Source of the DNA: Rhizobiales bacterium 65-79 | Lineage (GTDB): Bacteria; Pseudomonadota; Alphaproteobacteria; Rhizobiales; Rhizobiaceae | DNA length: 64,000 nucleotides | Assembly (NCBI GenBank): GCA_001896885.1 | Contig: MKRJ01000028.1 | Span: forward strand, 27,288-91,287 | Direction: 5' to 3' | Shown here: positions 23,513 through 31,169 of the stretch, piece after piece | How the letters are laid out: each line of letters starts with the position of its first letter | Numbering within the stretch: the stretch's first letter is position 1 | Notes under the pieces: model-generated | Database searches by the model: none | What the model saw: the letters and a program-made list of their open reading frames with translations, nothing else | Told to the model about the DNA's origin: nothing | Translations under genes and position numbers: made by a program

Positions 23513-25672
23513 TTAGAGGCTCATCGCCTCGCCGAACTCGTCGAACACTTGACGCAACGCCTGGTATTCCGCCCCGGCGCGGTAACCGCCGAGCCAGAGG
23601 AGATCGCGCTCGGCGACCTCGTCGCCGGCGGCCATCCGCCTTTCGATGTCGAGGGCGCGGCGGAAGCGCTGTTCGCGCGTCTCGGGAAGCCTGGTGATCT
23701 CTCCCCTTGCCGGGGAGACGGCCGGGAGGGCCGAGGGGGCCGCCTCCTGGAGAAGCTCCGCGTGGAGCTTCGCCGCTTCCGCCGGCAGCGGCGCCGCCTC
23801 GTTCTTTCGCAAGGCGGCGCGCGCGGCATCGAGCGCCGGCGTGGAATGGGTCTCCCGACGCTGCGGGAAGGCGATCAGCTTGGCGGCCCGCTTCTCGCCC
23901 TGGCGGCGCACGGCATCGGCGATGGCGCGCGGGCCGATCTTCTTCATTTCGGCTCGGATCGGCCTGACGCGCTCGTCCATGAAGGCCTTCTGCGCGGCCT
24001 TGACCCGGGCGATGGTCTCGACCGGGTCGAGGCCGGCGAGTTCGGGGCAATGCGCCTCGCCGATGAAGATCTCGCCGTCCGGCTCGAAAAGCAGGATGCG
24101 GCCGAGGTCGGCCGGGTCCATGCGGCAGAAGACGGTGGTACCCGGCATGGCGGCGCCGGTGAGATAGTGCGAACCGCCGATGCGGATGCCGGTCTTGGTC
24201 ACGGTGCGCAGACCGTCCTTGCCCGGCGCCGGCGCCAGCAGCACGTCGAGCGCCGCTTCGCTGGCGATCCGCCGGACCTCGCCGGCATAGGCGGCGGCCG
24301 CCTGGAAAGGCGTGCGGCCGCCGAGGCCCTCGTGAGGGGTCGTGGCGTAGATCTTGTCCGACCAGTCGTCGCACCAGGCCTGGAACTCGGCGAGGTCCAT
24401 ATCGACCTCGAAGAGCTCGGCCGGATCGGCGCCGATGCGTTTTGAAAAAGCCTTGCGGTTTTCGATCACCTTGCGGTCGGCGACCGAGTGACCGATGAAA
24501 CCGGGCAGCCCCGCGAGGCTGCGCTGGAAGGTGCCGATCGCGCGCTCGACATTGCCTTTTGAACGCGGCTCGAAGGGCGCCGACAGCTTGACCTCGATGC
24601 GGAGCGCCGCGAGCAGCCGCTTGGTGGCGTGGGCGATGAAATCCGAGCCGTTGTCGGTGTTGACGATTTCCGGCACGCCCCAGGCCAGGATGCACTTGCG
24701 CATCAGGAGCCCGACGCCGGCGGCGCGCGGTGTCGGCGTCACGAGCACCTTCGTGCGCCTGGAGAAGATGTCGATCGCGAGATAGACCGAATGACGGCCT
24801 TGCTTCAGCATGACGTCGGCCGGCGAGGCGTCGATCTGCCACAGCTCGTTGAGGCGATCGGCGCGGGTGGCGTTGACAGCGGAGAATTCGACCGCGCTGC
24901 GGTAGCGGTCCGGATCGGTGAGGAGCAGCAGCTCGTTACGGTATTGGACTTTCCAGGTCTTGATTGTCTGCTGGATGGTCCGTAGCGGCGGTACGGGGAA
25001 CTCCGTGCCGAAATTGTCGATGATGAAGGCCTCGACGTCCTTCGCGGATATGAAAGGCTTCTTGGCGATCGCCGCCAGCACCGCCGTTCTGACCTTGCCG
25101 CCAAGCGCCCGGTCGAGCGCCCCGGTGCCTTTCCGCATCGCCGCGGCGTCGTAGCCGAGCGCATCGGTGCCGGCGCGGTCGCGGATCGAGCGCCAGCGCG
25201 CCAGCGTGCGCGCTGAAAGCTTCCCGATTTCCCCGGTGACGAAGGCCGGAACGTCGATTGAACCGGCGTTGAAGAGGTCGGAAAAGAGCGTGTCGGCGGC
25301 GACGATCGACAACGCCCCGTCATGGCGGAAACGGTCGGCGAGCCGGACGACGACCAGCCGCGCGTCGCGCACCGTCCTGCCTTTCGCCGTCAGACCGTCG
25401 GCATCCGTGATCGCCGGGTGCAGATCCTCCGCCACGACGCGCACGAAGCGGCCCGCATAGGCTAGCCGCAGGGGAAGCGGCAGATTGTCGATATGGTATT
25501 CGAGCCCGCCGCCGCCTTCGCGGCCGCGCCGCTCGCGGCAGAGGGTAGGCCGGCCATCCCATGCCTCGCGGCGGATCAGCTCGTTCATGCCGCGCTTGGT
25601 CGCCGGCAGGCCAGGCAGCGCGCCGTCGGCGGCGAGCTCTGCGAATTCCTGGGCGGTCAGCCACAGTTTCAA
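23513..25672 (-). CDS. A: MuA-like DDE transposase
   Basis: With the TTG at 25672 (GGAGGG upstream, TTGA overlap with the preceding stop) this is a 719-residue protein. The N-terminal Mu-type DNA-binding domain starts LKLWLTAQEFAELAADGALP. The rve core has WQIDAS (D281), VNTDNGSDF (D340) and KGNVERA (E376). A Mu-type C-terminal beta-barrel follows (GIRIGGSHYL.GAAMPGTTVF). D-to-E spacing is 35 residues, the classical DD35E, shorter than Mu's own. It cuts and joins the phage ends during integration and replicative transposition. An upstream ATG at 25906 would add about 78 unconvincing residues. Confidence 0.95.
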   Translation of the reverse strand: MKLWLTAQEFAELAADGALPGLPATKRGMNELIRREAWDGRPTLCRERRGREGGGGLEYHIDNLPLPLRLAYAGRFVRVVAEDLHPAITDADGLTAKGRTVRDARLVVVRLADRFRHDGALSIVAADTLFSDLFNAGSIDVPAFVTGEIGKLSARTLARWRSIRDRAGTDALGYDAAAMRKGTGALDRALGGKVRTAVLAAIAKKPFISAKDVEAFIIDNFGTEFPVPPLRTIQQTIKTWKVQYRNELLLLTDPDRYRSAVEFSAVNATRADRLNELWQIDASPADVMLKQGRHSVYLAIDIFSRRTKVLVTPTPRAAGVGLLMRKCILAWGVPEIVNTDNGSDFIAHATKRLLAALRIEVKLSAPFEPRSKGNVERAIGTFQRSLAGLPGFIGHSVADRKVIENRKAFSKRIGADPAELFEVDMDLAEFQAWCDDWSDKIYATTPHEGLGGRTPFQAAAAYAGEVRRIASEAALDVLLAPAPGKDGLRTVTKTGIRIGGSHYLTGAAMPGTTVFCRMDPADLGRILLFEPDGEIFIGEAHCPELAGLDPVETIARVKAAQKAFMDERVRPIRAEMKKIGPRAIADAVRRQGEKRAAKLIAFPQRRETHSTPALDAARAALRKNEAAPLPAEAAKLHAELLQEAAPSALPAVSPARGEITRLPETREQRFRRALDIERRMAAGDEVAERDLLWLGGYRAGAEYQALRQVFDEFGEAMSL

Positions 25673-25980
25673 GGGCGCGCCCTCCGATAGCCGATCTCCG
25701 ACCAGGCGGAGCTGACCGGTGCCGACTCCGTTGCCTGGCTGGGAGCCGAGGCCGGACGCGACGGAACGTGGGAAATCGCGACTTCGAGGTAGCGCTCGAG
25801 CGTTTCGGTCAGCCGCGCCCGGGCCTCTTCCGACTCGGCGCGGTCGCGCACGATGCGGGTGCGGACGAGAAGCCGGGCTTCGTGCGGCGGCAGCGAGAAA
25901 TAGCACTCGACACAGACCTCGTTCTCCTTGGGGATGGCGTGGTCGCAGCCGGGAACGGGGCAGCAGACGAGATCCGTCAT
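25669..25980 (-). CDS. Small Cys-containing early phage protein
   Basis: This 103-residue protein has an N-terminal Cys cluster (VCCPVPGCDHAIP and VCVECYFSLPP), probably one zinc site, followed by a helical part and a disordered Ser/Pro/Ala tail. The DHAIP.....C..C pattern is frequent in small phage zinc proteins. Its stop overlaps the transposase start (TTGA), so the two are translationally coupled. Function unknown. Confidence 0.72.
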   Translation of the reverse strand: MTDLVCCPVPGCDHAIPKENEVCVECYFSLPPHEARLLVRTRIVRDRAESEEARARLTETLERYLEVAISHVPSRPASAPSQATESAPVSSAWSEIGYRRARP

Positions 25981-26438
25981 CGCCGCCCCCGGAAGCGTGC
26001 TTCCAGTTCCTGCTTGCGCCGCACGATCTCGAATTGATGCTCTTCGATGAAATGCAGCTCGATCAGCGGCGCGTATTTCTCCGGCACCACCGCGCAGCCG
26101 AAGGGTTCGGCGACCAGGCCGAGGAGATCGAGGCAGCCGGTGGCCTCGATCAGCGCCATGAAGCGCTCCAGCGTGATCTTGTGGCTCTCCTTCGCCTCCG
26201 ACGCGTAGGCGTCGAGCATGTCGGCGCTGATCGGGCTGCCCAGCTTGGCGCTCATCGCCTCGGCGATCTCGCCGCGCGACTTGCCCGACCGCTTCAGCGC
26301 CAGGCCGACCGCGCGGCTGATCTTCGAGGACAGGCGGTCGCCGGCGAGATCGGCCGGCTCGAAACCCATTGTCGTCTTCGGCGGCTGCCAGTCGACGAAG
26401 AGATCGAGAGTGGAACGGTCGCCCCGCGCGATCGCCAT
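25977..26438 (-). CDS. Early phage protein with HTH-like middle
   Basis: This 153-residue protein has a middle helical region that could be a lambda-repressor-type HTH (ALKRSGKSRGEIAEAMSAKL, then GSPISADMLDAYASEAKESH) and a Glu/Arg-rich C-terminal helix. It is commonly found just upstream of MuA in alphaproteobacterial Mu-like phages. The ATG at 26438 overlaps the ParB-like stop as TGATG and is preferred to an ATG 9 nt upstream. Confidence 0.72.
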   Translation of the reverse strand: MAIARGDRSTLDLFVDWQPPKTTMGFEPADLAGDRLSSKISRAVGLALKRSGKSRGEIAEAMSAKLGSPISADMLDAYASEAKESHKITLERFMALIEATGCLDLLGLVAEPFGCAVVPEKYAPLIELHFIEEHQFEIVRRKQELEARFRGRR

Positions 26439-27280
26439 CAGAACCACCCCCTTTTCTTGGCGTGCGCGCGGACGAAAGCTTCCTGCGTGTCGAGGAAGTC
26501 GGCGCGCTCGCGTTCGCTCATGCGGGCGAAATTGCCGAGCGTGGAGGCGAAGCGCTTCTCCGACGCGGTGAGGAGCCGCCTGCCGGCGACCAGCGCCAGC
26601 GCGTCGGCGACGTTCGCGGCTTCAGGCGGCGAAGAGAAGAGGAGGTCGAGCGCCTGGTGCTGGGCCTCTTCCGGCTGTTCGGAGAGGAGGCGCAGGCCGG
26701 CCTGGTGGTCCTCGAGCCAGGTCTCGCGCAGCCGGTTCTTCACCGCATCGGAAAGCCCGGTTGCGATGGCCACCGCGATCTCGATCGCACGCCGCGAAAG
26801 GCCTGTCATTTCGGCCGCTTCCGATCGGAACGAAAAAATTTCGTTCTGATCGGCGCGGGCCTGCCGCGCTGCTTTCGAGCGGCGGTCTCCTCCGTTCCTG
26901 ACGAGGGGATAGAGGGCCTCGTGCAGCTCTTTCAGCTCCGCGAGGCTTTCCGCCTTTTCGAGCGCCGTCAGGCTTTCGCGATTGAGGTTCTCGGTGATCT
27001 CGAGCATGCGGCGCTGCTCGGCGGTGATCTCACCCGCCGGCGTCACGCGCGCGTCGACCGCCTCCCAGCCCGCCAGATGCGCGGCGTCGAGCCGGGTGGC
27101 GCCCGAGATCAGGGTGAACCGGCCGCTTTCCTCGGCGACAAGGTTGACCGGATGCTGCTGCGGCTGGCCGGCGGCGAATTCCTTGCCGAGCGTCTCGGCC
27201 CGCCATGGCTTGACCCGGCGAAGGCGATCCGCCGGAACGTCGATCCGGGTGAGCGGGATGGAGGCGAAATACGCGCTCAT
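26438..27280 (-). CDS. ParB-like nuclease/DNA-binding domain protein
   Basis: This 280-residue protein has a ParB N-terminal domain: IPLTRIDVPADRLRR, then HPVNLVAEESGRFTLISGAT and RLDAAHLAGWEAVDARV. A central HTH-like part (AAEMTGLSRRAIEIAVAIAT) and a helical C-terminus follow. No ParA partner is present, so classical partitioning is unlikely. In Mu-like phages such proteins occur early and may act in DNA binding or transcription. The start at 27280 overlaps the previous stop by 4 nt. Confidence 0.83.
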   Translation of the reverse strand: MSAYFASIPLTRIDVPADRLRRVKPWRAETLGKEFAAGQPQQHPVNLVAEESGRFTLISGATRLDAAHLAGWEAVDARVTPAGEITAEQRRMLEITENLNRESLTALEKAESLAELKELHEALYPLVRNGGDRRSKAARQARADQNEIFSFRSEAAEMTGLSRRAIEIAVAIATGLSDAVKNRLRETWLEDHQAGLRLLSEQPEEAQHQALDLLFSSPPEAANVADALALVAGRRLLTASEKRFASTLGNFARMSERERADFLDTQEAFVRAHAKKRGWF

Positions 27281-27510
27281 GCCGCGCCTCCATGCCGTGC
27301 GGCGATGCAATCGCGGATGACGCTCTCATTATCCTTGAGAAACTGCAGCGTCGAAAGGACGGCTTCCATGTGGGAAATCAGAAGGTCGGCCTCTGCCTGC
27401 CGCATCGAGCCCTTGCCGACCAGGCGCGGATAGACCTCGCGCCGCTTGCCGATCTCGCGACGGACCTCGGCGATCTGTGTCGCCAGCGACACCTTCGCGG
27501 GCGCGCTCAA
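27277..27510 (-). CDS. Small helical early phage protein
   Basis: This 77-residue protein is helical with basic character (TQIAEVRREIGKRREVYPRL, then QAEADLLISHMEAVLSTLQF). It is coupled on both sides by ATGA overlaps. No function is known to me, though the pattern recurs among rhizobial phage genes. Confidence 0.7.
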   Translation of the reverse strand: MSAPAKVSLATQIAEVRREIGKRREVYPRLVGKGSMRQAEADLLISHMEAVLSTLQFLKDNESVIRDCIAARHGGAA

Positions 27511-27917
27511 CGGCCGATCTCCAGCCGGTAGCCGCGCCCGTATTCGGCGACGATGGCGAGCTTCAGGCCGGCGAGCTGGCGCCGCAGATTGCAGACATGG
27601 ACCTTGACGCTGTCCGGATGCGGCTCGCGCCCGCGGTCGTCATAGACCCGGCTGTAGATGAAGTCGGCGGCGGCGGCGCGCGGATAGGTGTCGAAAAGCA
27701 CCTCGAAGATGGCGAACTGGTCGGGCGTCAGCCGGACGGCCGCGTCGCCGCGGCGCACCCGGGCCAGATCGGCGTTGAGGCAAACGCCCTTTTTCGATTT
27801 CGGCATGGCCTGGCCGCAACAGGGACAGGGCGCGCCCGCCGCCGGGGGCATGGGGAAGTGGCGGCGGGCGCGGCCGTCGGCGGCGTTCTGGGGGGTGCGG
27901 ACCGCTGACGGGATCAT
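27507..27917 (-). CDS. OmpR-type winged-helix regulator with zinc-like CPCC motif
   Basis: This 136-residue protein joins an N-terminal Cys cluster (APCPCCGQAMPKSKKGVC) to a Trans_reg_C winged helix: RLTPDQFAIFEVLFDTYPRA, HPDSVKVHVCNLRRQLAG and EYGRGYRLEIGR. There is no receiver domain, so it is not phosphorylation-controlled. A phage-encoded OmpR-type DNA-binding protein in the early operon suggests gene regulation during lytic development. The start at 27917 overlaps the previous stop by 4 nt. Confidence 0.8.
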   Translation of the reverse strand: MIPSAVRTPQNAADGRARRHFPMPPAAGAPCPCCGQAMPKSKKGVCLNADLARVRRGDAAVRLTPDQFAIFEVLFDTYPRAAAADFIYSRVYDDRGREPHPDSVKVHVCNLRRQLAGLKLAIVAEYGRGYRLEIGR

Positions 27918-28441
27918 GATTTTGCCTGCAGGCGGCGCGGGCAGACATCGCGGTGGCGAGAGGCCCAAATCTGGATGGAATGAGCCGGCTTGCCGAGCTC
28001 GGCTGCGATCGCGCTTATCTTCTCACCCCTTGCCCAGAGGCGGCGGATCGTCTCGACCTCCTCGGCCGGATATTCCGAACCCTTGGCCAGCCTGGGAGAG
28101 GACGGCGCCGCTGCCTTCGGAGGCAGCCCGCCCTTTAGCGCTGTTTGCCAGCCCTCCTTGATGCGCTCCACGAGGCTTTCGGAAATGCCGAGCGCGCGCG
28201 CCGTCATTGTGTTGGAGCCGTGGCCAGCACAGGCGAAGACGAGCTTCACGGTCTCGTCGAGGTCGCGGTCGGAGGCCGGAATCTCCTTTTCCTGGCCGAT
28301 GCGTGCCGCATAGGCTGCATCGAACAGGAGCCGGGCGTATTTGCTCGTCGGCATGTTCATCGCCGAGGCGCGCGCTTCGAGGCGGCGATAGAGCGCCTCC
28401 TCTATCGAGAACGCGATCTGGTGCAGGGACGGCGCGTTCAT
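27914..28441 (-). CDS. HTH-containing early phage protein
   Basis: This 175-residue protein (start at 28441) begins with a segment like a ribbon-helix-helix or anti-toxin-type region (HQIAFSIEEALYRRLEARAS). It has two HTH-like stretches: NTMTARALGISESLVERIKE, and YPAEEVETIRRLWARGEKIS with AIAAELGKPAHSIQIWASR. The last is typical of GcrA/SANT-like motifs in rhizobial phages. It is probably DNA-binding. It is coupled by 4-nt overlaps on both sides. Confidence 0.72.
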   Translation of the reverse strand: MNAPSLHQIAFSIEEALYRRLEARASAMNMPTSKYARLLFDAAYAARIGQEKEIPASDRDLDETVKLVFACAGHGSNTMTARALGISESLVERIKEGWQTALKGGLPPKAAAPSSPRLAKGSEYPAEEVETIRRLWARGEKISAIAAELGKPAHSIQIWASRHRDVCPRRLQAKS

Positions 28442-28623
28442 GGCAGCAGTCTCGCGACGCACAGCATCAGCATGACACCGGCGGAGGCGCCGATCGCCAG
28501 CACCAGCGCCGCCGCGACGACCAGGGCGGCTGTCGGCAGCGGGTCGGGCCTGACGACGAAGAAGGAAAATTCATCCGCGCCATTGTCCGCACTTGGGCGC
28601 GTTCCGGACCGGATGCGCTTCAT
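28438..28623 (-). CDS. Small single-span membrane protein
   Basis: This 61-residue protein has one strong membrane segment (about residues 30-58, from LPTAALVVAAALVLAIGASA) after a hydrophilic N-terminus. It lies directly after Ner with ATGA overlaps at both ends. Mu carries kil and other small host-takeover genes early, so toxicity to the host is possible, but nothing in the sequence proves it. Confidence 0.7.
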   Translation of the reverse strand: MKRIRSGTRPSADNGADEFSFFVVRPDPLPTAALVVAAALVLAIGASAGVMLMLCVARLLP

Positions 28624-28928
28624 TCGCCACCTTCCTTGTCCACAACGGGTGATCGGTTTTGACTCGCAAGCGAAAGGCGCGGCCTGCTAGAAGGGAGCCG
28701 GCGCCTGCCGTTCGGCCAGTAGCGGTCCGGCCAGAGCGTCTGCACCGGCATGCCGAGTGCCTTCGCGATGATCGTCTCCGCCTTCGGATATGGGGCGGCG
28801 AGCGCCGCGGAGACCTCGGAAGCCGATAGTGTCGTCTTCTGCTCCGCGAAGGCCTTCAGCGTGCCGAAGCGGCGCTTGATGATCGCCATGATGTCGTGGC
28901 GGTCCGTGATGGTCGCGTGCTGCTGCAC
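28620..28928 (-). CDS. ner: Ner-like early regulator
   Basis: With GTG at 28928 (GAGGG 7 nt upstream) this is a 102-residue protein. The core HDIMAIIKRRFGTLKAFAEQ, ending KALGMPVQTLWPDRYWPNGR, parallels Mu Ner (RADVIAELKKR ... IWPSRY). Ner binds the early operator and turns down the repressor and early promoters during lytic growth. It is the first leftward gene opposite the repressor, the expected place. The C-terminal ~35 residues extend beyond Mu Ner. An upstream ATG at 29009 would cross the operator. Confidence 0.88.
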   Translation of the reverse strand: MQQHATITDRHDIMAIIKRRFGTLKAFAEQKTTLSASEVSAALAAPYPKAETIIAKALGMPVQTLWPDRYWPNGRRRLPSSRPRLSLASQNRSPVVDKEGGE

Positions 28929-29003
28929 CGGCTGCCCTCGAAATGATCGACCCGGTCCGCAAGCCCGGTTCGATCGTGAAATAGTTCTGGTTTCCCAGAA
29001 GTG

Positions 29004-29039
29004 TCCCAAACGGGATGATTAGTCAATCCCATTTGGGAT
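29004..29039. promoter_or_regulatory. Twin operator dyads between ner and the repressor gene
   Basis: Two related dyads lie in the 128-bp ner/repressor gap: TCCC-AAAC-GGGA (29004-29015) and ATCCCA-TT-TGGGAT (29026-29039). Their centres are 23 bp apart, about two helical turns. Both share CCC-N4-GGG. A further half-like TTTCCCAGAA lies just before. These are the best candidates for repressor (and Ner) binding, covering the divergent lysis/lysogeny promoters. No clear -35/-10 boxes could be fixed. Confidence 0.75.
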
Positions 29040-29056
29040 GAAAAGCGGGAGGGTAT

Positions 29057-29659
29057 GTGGAAAAGGGGGCGGGCGAGCCGGACGAGCTGTGGCGGGAACG
29101 GCTGAGGGCAGCTGTTTCCGGCAATGGCGGTCCCACCGCGGTGGCCCGTTTATCCGGGGTTCCGATCCAGACGCTGAGAAACCACATGGGCGGCCGCACG
29201 AAGAAGGCGCCGCTGGAGGATTTGCGCAAAGTAGCCGATGCGCTGGGCCTCTCCTCATCCTGGCTGATGGCGCTCGACCGGGACGAGACTACTGGATTCG
29301 CCGAAGGCGACGTTGCCCCTTACAGCGGCGATTTGCCCGCCCTCGAAGAGCCGCTCGCCCATGCCCGTGGCCGCTGGCGGATCATGAGCCGCGCGCTCGA
29401 TCTCGCCGGAATTCTGCCCGGCGATATCGTCGAGTTCGACCTGAACGACATGCAGCCGCCGCGCGGTACCGTCGTCGTTGCGCAGCACTACCGCCCCGAT
29501 CGGCCGCAGGCTGACACCGTCCTACGCGTTTACGAGCCGCCCGTGCTTCTCGTGCGCACGACCGACGCGGCAATTGATGGGCGGCCGATCGAACTCGGAG
29601 AGCGTACCGTCGTCATGGGGTCTTTCCGGCGCCTCTACCGCGAGCGCCGCGGTTCCTAG
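29057..29659 (+). CDS. Phage repressor, HTH plus S24/LexA-like domain lacking the catalytic Ser
   Basis: This 200-residue protein starts at GTG 29057 with GGGAGGG just upstream. An HTH spans about residues 27-45 (TAVARLSGVPIQTLRNHMGG). The C-terminal part has an S24-like fold (GILPGDIVEFDLND, then PPRGTVVVAQHY and VLRVYEPPVLL). Where LexA/CI proteins have Ser-Met before the GD motif, this one reads Ala-Leu (RALDLAGILPGD), and the usual Lys is not evident. It should hold the lysogenic state but may not self-cleave with RecA. It faces ner across the twin operators. Confidence 0.88.
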   Translation: MEKGAGEPDELWRERLRAAVSGNGGPTAVARLSGVPIQTLRNHMGGRTKKAPLEDLRKVADALGLSSSWLMALDRDETTGFAEGDVAPYSGDLPALEEPLAHARGRWRIMSRALDLAGILPGDIVEFDLNDMQPPRGTVVVAQHYRPDRPQADTVLRVYEPPVLLVRTTDAAIDGRPIELGERTVVMGSFRRLYRERRGS

Positions 29660-29682
29660 CTAGGAGAGCAAGGGGTGACCTG

Positions 29683-29898
29683 ATGCCTGTGACCTTTGAC
29701 TATCCCGACCGTCCCCTTGATTGCCGAGAAGTGCTGTCCAGTGCGCTGTGCGCCATCGCCGATCAGGCCATAGCCATGGGGTGGGACAAAGAGGAAATCA
29801 CCGTCGCCATGATGGAAATAGCGAACGACTGGTATCTCGGTCAGGCTGCCGGAGAGACGGAGAAATCAATTGGCCGCATAGAGCAGCGTTCTCGCTAG
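29683..29898 (+). CDS. Small protein downstream of the repressor
   Basis: This 71-residue acidic helical protein begins MPVTFDYPDRPLDCREVLSS and continues with an ADQAIAMGWDKEEITVAMME stretch. It lies 23 bp after the repressor on the same strand and is probably co-expressed in the lysogen. Function unknown; a part in immunity is possible from position alone. Confidence 0.65.
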   Translation: MPVTFDYPDRPLDCREVLSSALCAIADQAIAMGWDKEEITVAMMEIANDWYLGQAAGETEKSIGRIEQRSR

Positions 29899-29952
29899 AA
29901 GGACGGTCAATTACCAAAAGGAATAATTGCGCAGCGCGGCCTTCGCATTCAG

Positions 29953-29969
29953 CCTCCCCGATCGGGAGG
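29953..29969. terminator. Hairpin between convergent genes
   Basis: CCTCCC-CGATC-GGGAGG forms a 6-bp GC stem in the 90-bp gap between the rightward repressor operon and the leftward gene at 29989-30285. Its place between convergent genes suggests a two-way terminator, though neither side has a proper U-tract. Confidence 0.45.
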
Positions 29970-29988
29970 GCTGATGGTAGAGACGCAA

Positions 29989-30285
29989 TCACTTCACTTC
30001 GATACGGGCGAGATACCGCTCGACGGCAACGGAAACCGCACGCGCAAAGATCCGGTCGCCGGACTCCCGACTAAAGCGGCGCGCCAGGCAGGTCGCCTTC
30101 TTCCTATCCCCGTCGGAAACATCGACGAAGAAACGGGCAATGCGCGCCACGTCCAGCGCCTTGACACTTCCAGGCGAATTTTTATGTCTATGAGAATAGA
30201 CATGGACCGGTCCGGACAAGGCGCCAACGGGCGCTTCTGAGAGCCGCTTCCTGAGCTCCACCCATTGTTCCGAGTCGGTGGACAT
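29989..30285 (-). CDS. Small basic protein divergent from luxR
   Basis: This 98-residue protein (start at 30285, GGGGGA 8 nt upstream) begins MSTDSEQWVELRKRLSEAP. It has a helical C-terminal half (VARIARFFVDVSDGDRKKAT, then RIFARAVSVAVERYLARI). It runs divergently from luxR, 73 bp away, so the two may share control. The opposite frame (29974-30240) is less convincing. I do not recognise the family; phage or host origin depends on where the prophage ends. Confidence 0.55.
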   Translation of the reverse strand: MSTDSEQWVELRKRLSEAPVGALSGPVHVYSHRHKNSPGSVKALDVARIARFFVDVSDGDRKKATCLARRFSRESGDRIFARAVSVAVERYLARIEVK

Positions 30286-30358
30286 CAATCGATCCCCCAA
30301 TTGCGTCCCCCGGGACACCTTTTATCGTCCCGAGGAGCCCTTGGGAAGGAGGAGTTCG

Positions 30359-31078
30359 ATGGCCAACCTCCATCTTGAAGCCCTGGAATTCGTCACCAGA
30401 ACCGGAAGCTATCAAAGCCTTCGCGAACTGAACGATGCATTCACCAGGCTCGTTTCGTCATTCGGCTTTCCGTCATTCATCTTCGCCGGTCTGCCCCGGC
30501 CGGGAGAGGATGTAAGGCCGCTGGTCATATCCAATCACTGGCCGCCGGCGTGGACAGATCGCTATCACGAGCAGGAATATTTCTCCGACGACCCGGTCAG
30601 CCGCTGGTCGCTCACCAAGCGTCGGCCATTTCTCTGGCGCGAAGCGCAGAGGCGTGAATGGACCAAACGCAGCGACCTGATTGCCGGCGAGGCGTGGGAG
30701 CACGGCCTGGCCGACGGCATCGCCTACCCGCTATCCGACCGGCAGGGCGGGGCCGTTATTTCCCTCGCTTCGGACTATTCGTTCCGCGCCGACGACTACG
30801 CGCAAGCATCGCTCTTTCTGGCCTGCAGCTATTTCAGGCACGCAGCCGAAGAGCTCACCGGCAGATCCGGAGCGCCGCAACCGGTCCTGACTCCGCGTGA
30901 AATAGAGGTCGCCCATTGGGCGGCCGCTGGCAAGACCGCCTGGGAAACTTCCGAAATCCTAGCGATAGCTGAGACCACCGTCCGGGCGCATCTCGCCTCG
31001 CTACGGGAAAAACTCGACGTCGCCACCACAACCCAAGCGGTAGACAAACTGGCGCTGTTAGGGATTATACAACTTTGA
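30359..31078 (+). CDS. LuxR-family acyl-homoserine-lactone receptor/regulator
   Basis: This 239-residue protein has GGAGGAG 5-6 nt before the ATG at 30359. The N-terminal autoinducer domain keeps the conserved Trp, Tyr, Asp and Trp around NHWPPAWTDRYHEQEYFSDD and FLWREAQ. The C-terminal LuxR helix-turn-helix is LTPREIEVAHWAAAGKTAWE, then TTVRAHLASLREKL. It should bind an AHL and regulate promoters with lux-box dyads. luxI follows 91 bp downstream on the same strand. It lies 700 bp beyond the phage repressor and before the candidate phage end, so it may be phage-encoded. Confidence 0.93.
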   Translation: MANLHLEALEFVTRTGSYQSLRELNDAFTRLVSSFGFPSFIFAGLPRPGEDVRPLVISNHWPPAWTDRYHEQEYFSDDPVSRWSLTKRRPFLWREAQRREWTKRSDLIAGEAWEHGLADGIAYPLSDRQGGAVISLASDYSFRADDYAQASLFLACSYFRHAAEELTGRSGAPQPVLTPREIEVAHWAAAGKTAWETSEILAIAETTVRAHLASLREKLDVATTTQAVDKLALLGIIQL

Positions 31079-31111
31079 AGGGTAGTCAATCCGCTGATCC
31101 GAGAGTGCTCC

Positions 31112-31130
31112 TCCACAAGCAGCTTGTCGA
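31112..31130. promoter_or_regulatory. Candidate lux box upstream of luxI
   Basis: TCCACAAGC-A-GCTTGTCGA is a 19-bp dyad with one mismatched pair and a perfect ACAAGC/GCTTGT core. It lies 39 bp before the luxI start, where a LuxR-AHL activator would bind near -40. Known lux boxes are 18-20 bp dyads of this kind, though usually with an even centre. Autoinduction of luxI by the adjacent LuxR is the natural reading. Confidence 0.65.
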
Positions 31131-31169
31131 ACAATCTCTCTGCGAATCAACCATGGCGGGGAGATTTCC

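Noticed and set aside
26438..27280. ParB-like gene as evidence of a plasmid-prophage partition system
   Set aside because: There is no ParA partner or parS-like array, and ParB-like proteins are usual in the early operons of Mu-like phages.
30300..30345. GTCCC-CC-GGGAC and GTCCC near luxR as extra phage-repressor operators
   Set aside because: Spacing between CCC and GGG is 2, not the 4 seen in both operator dyads, so it is not convincing as the same site.
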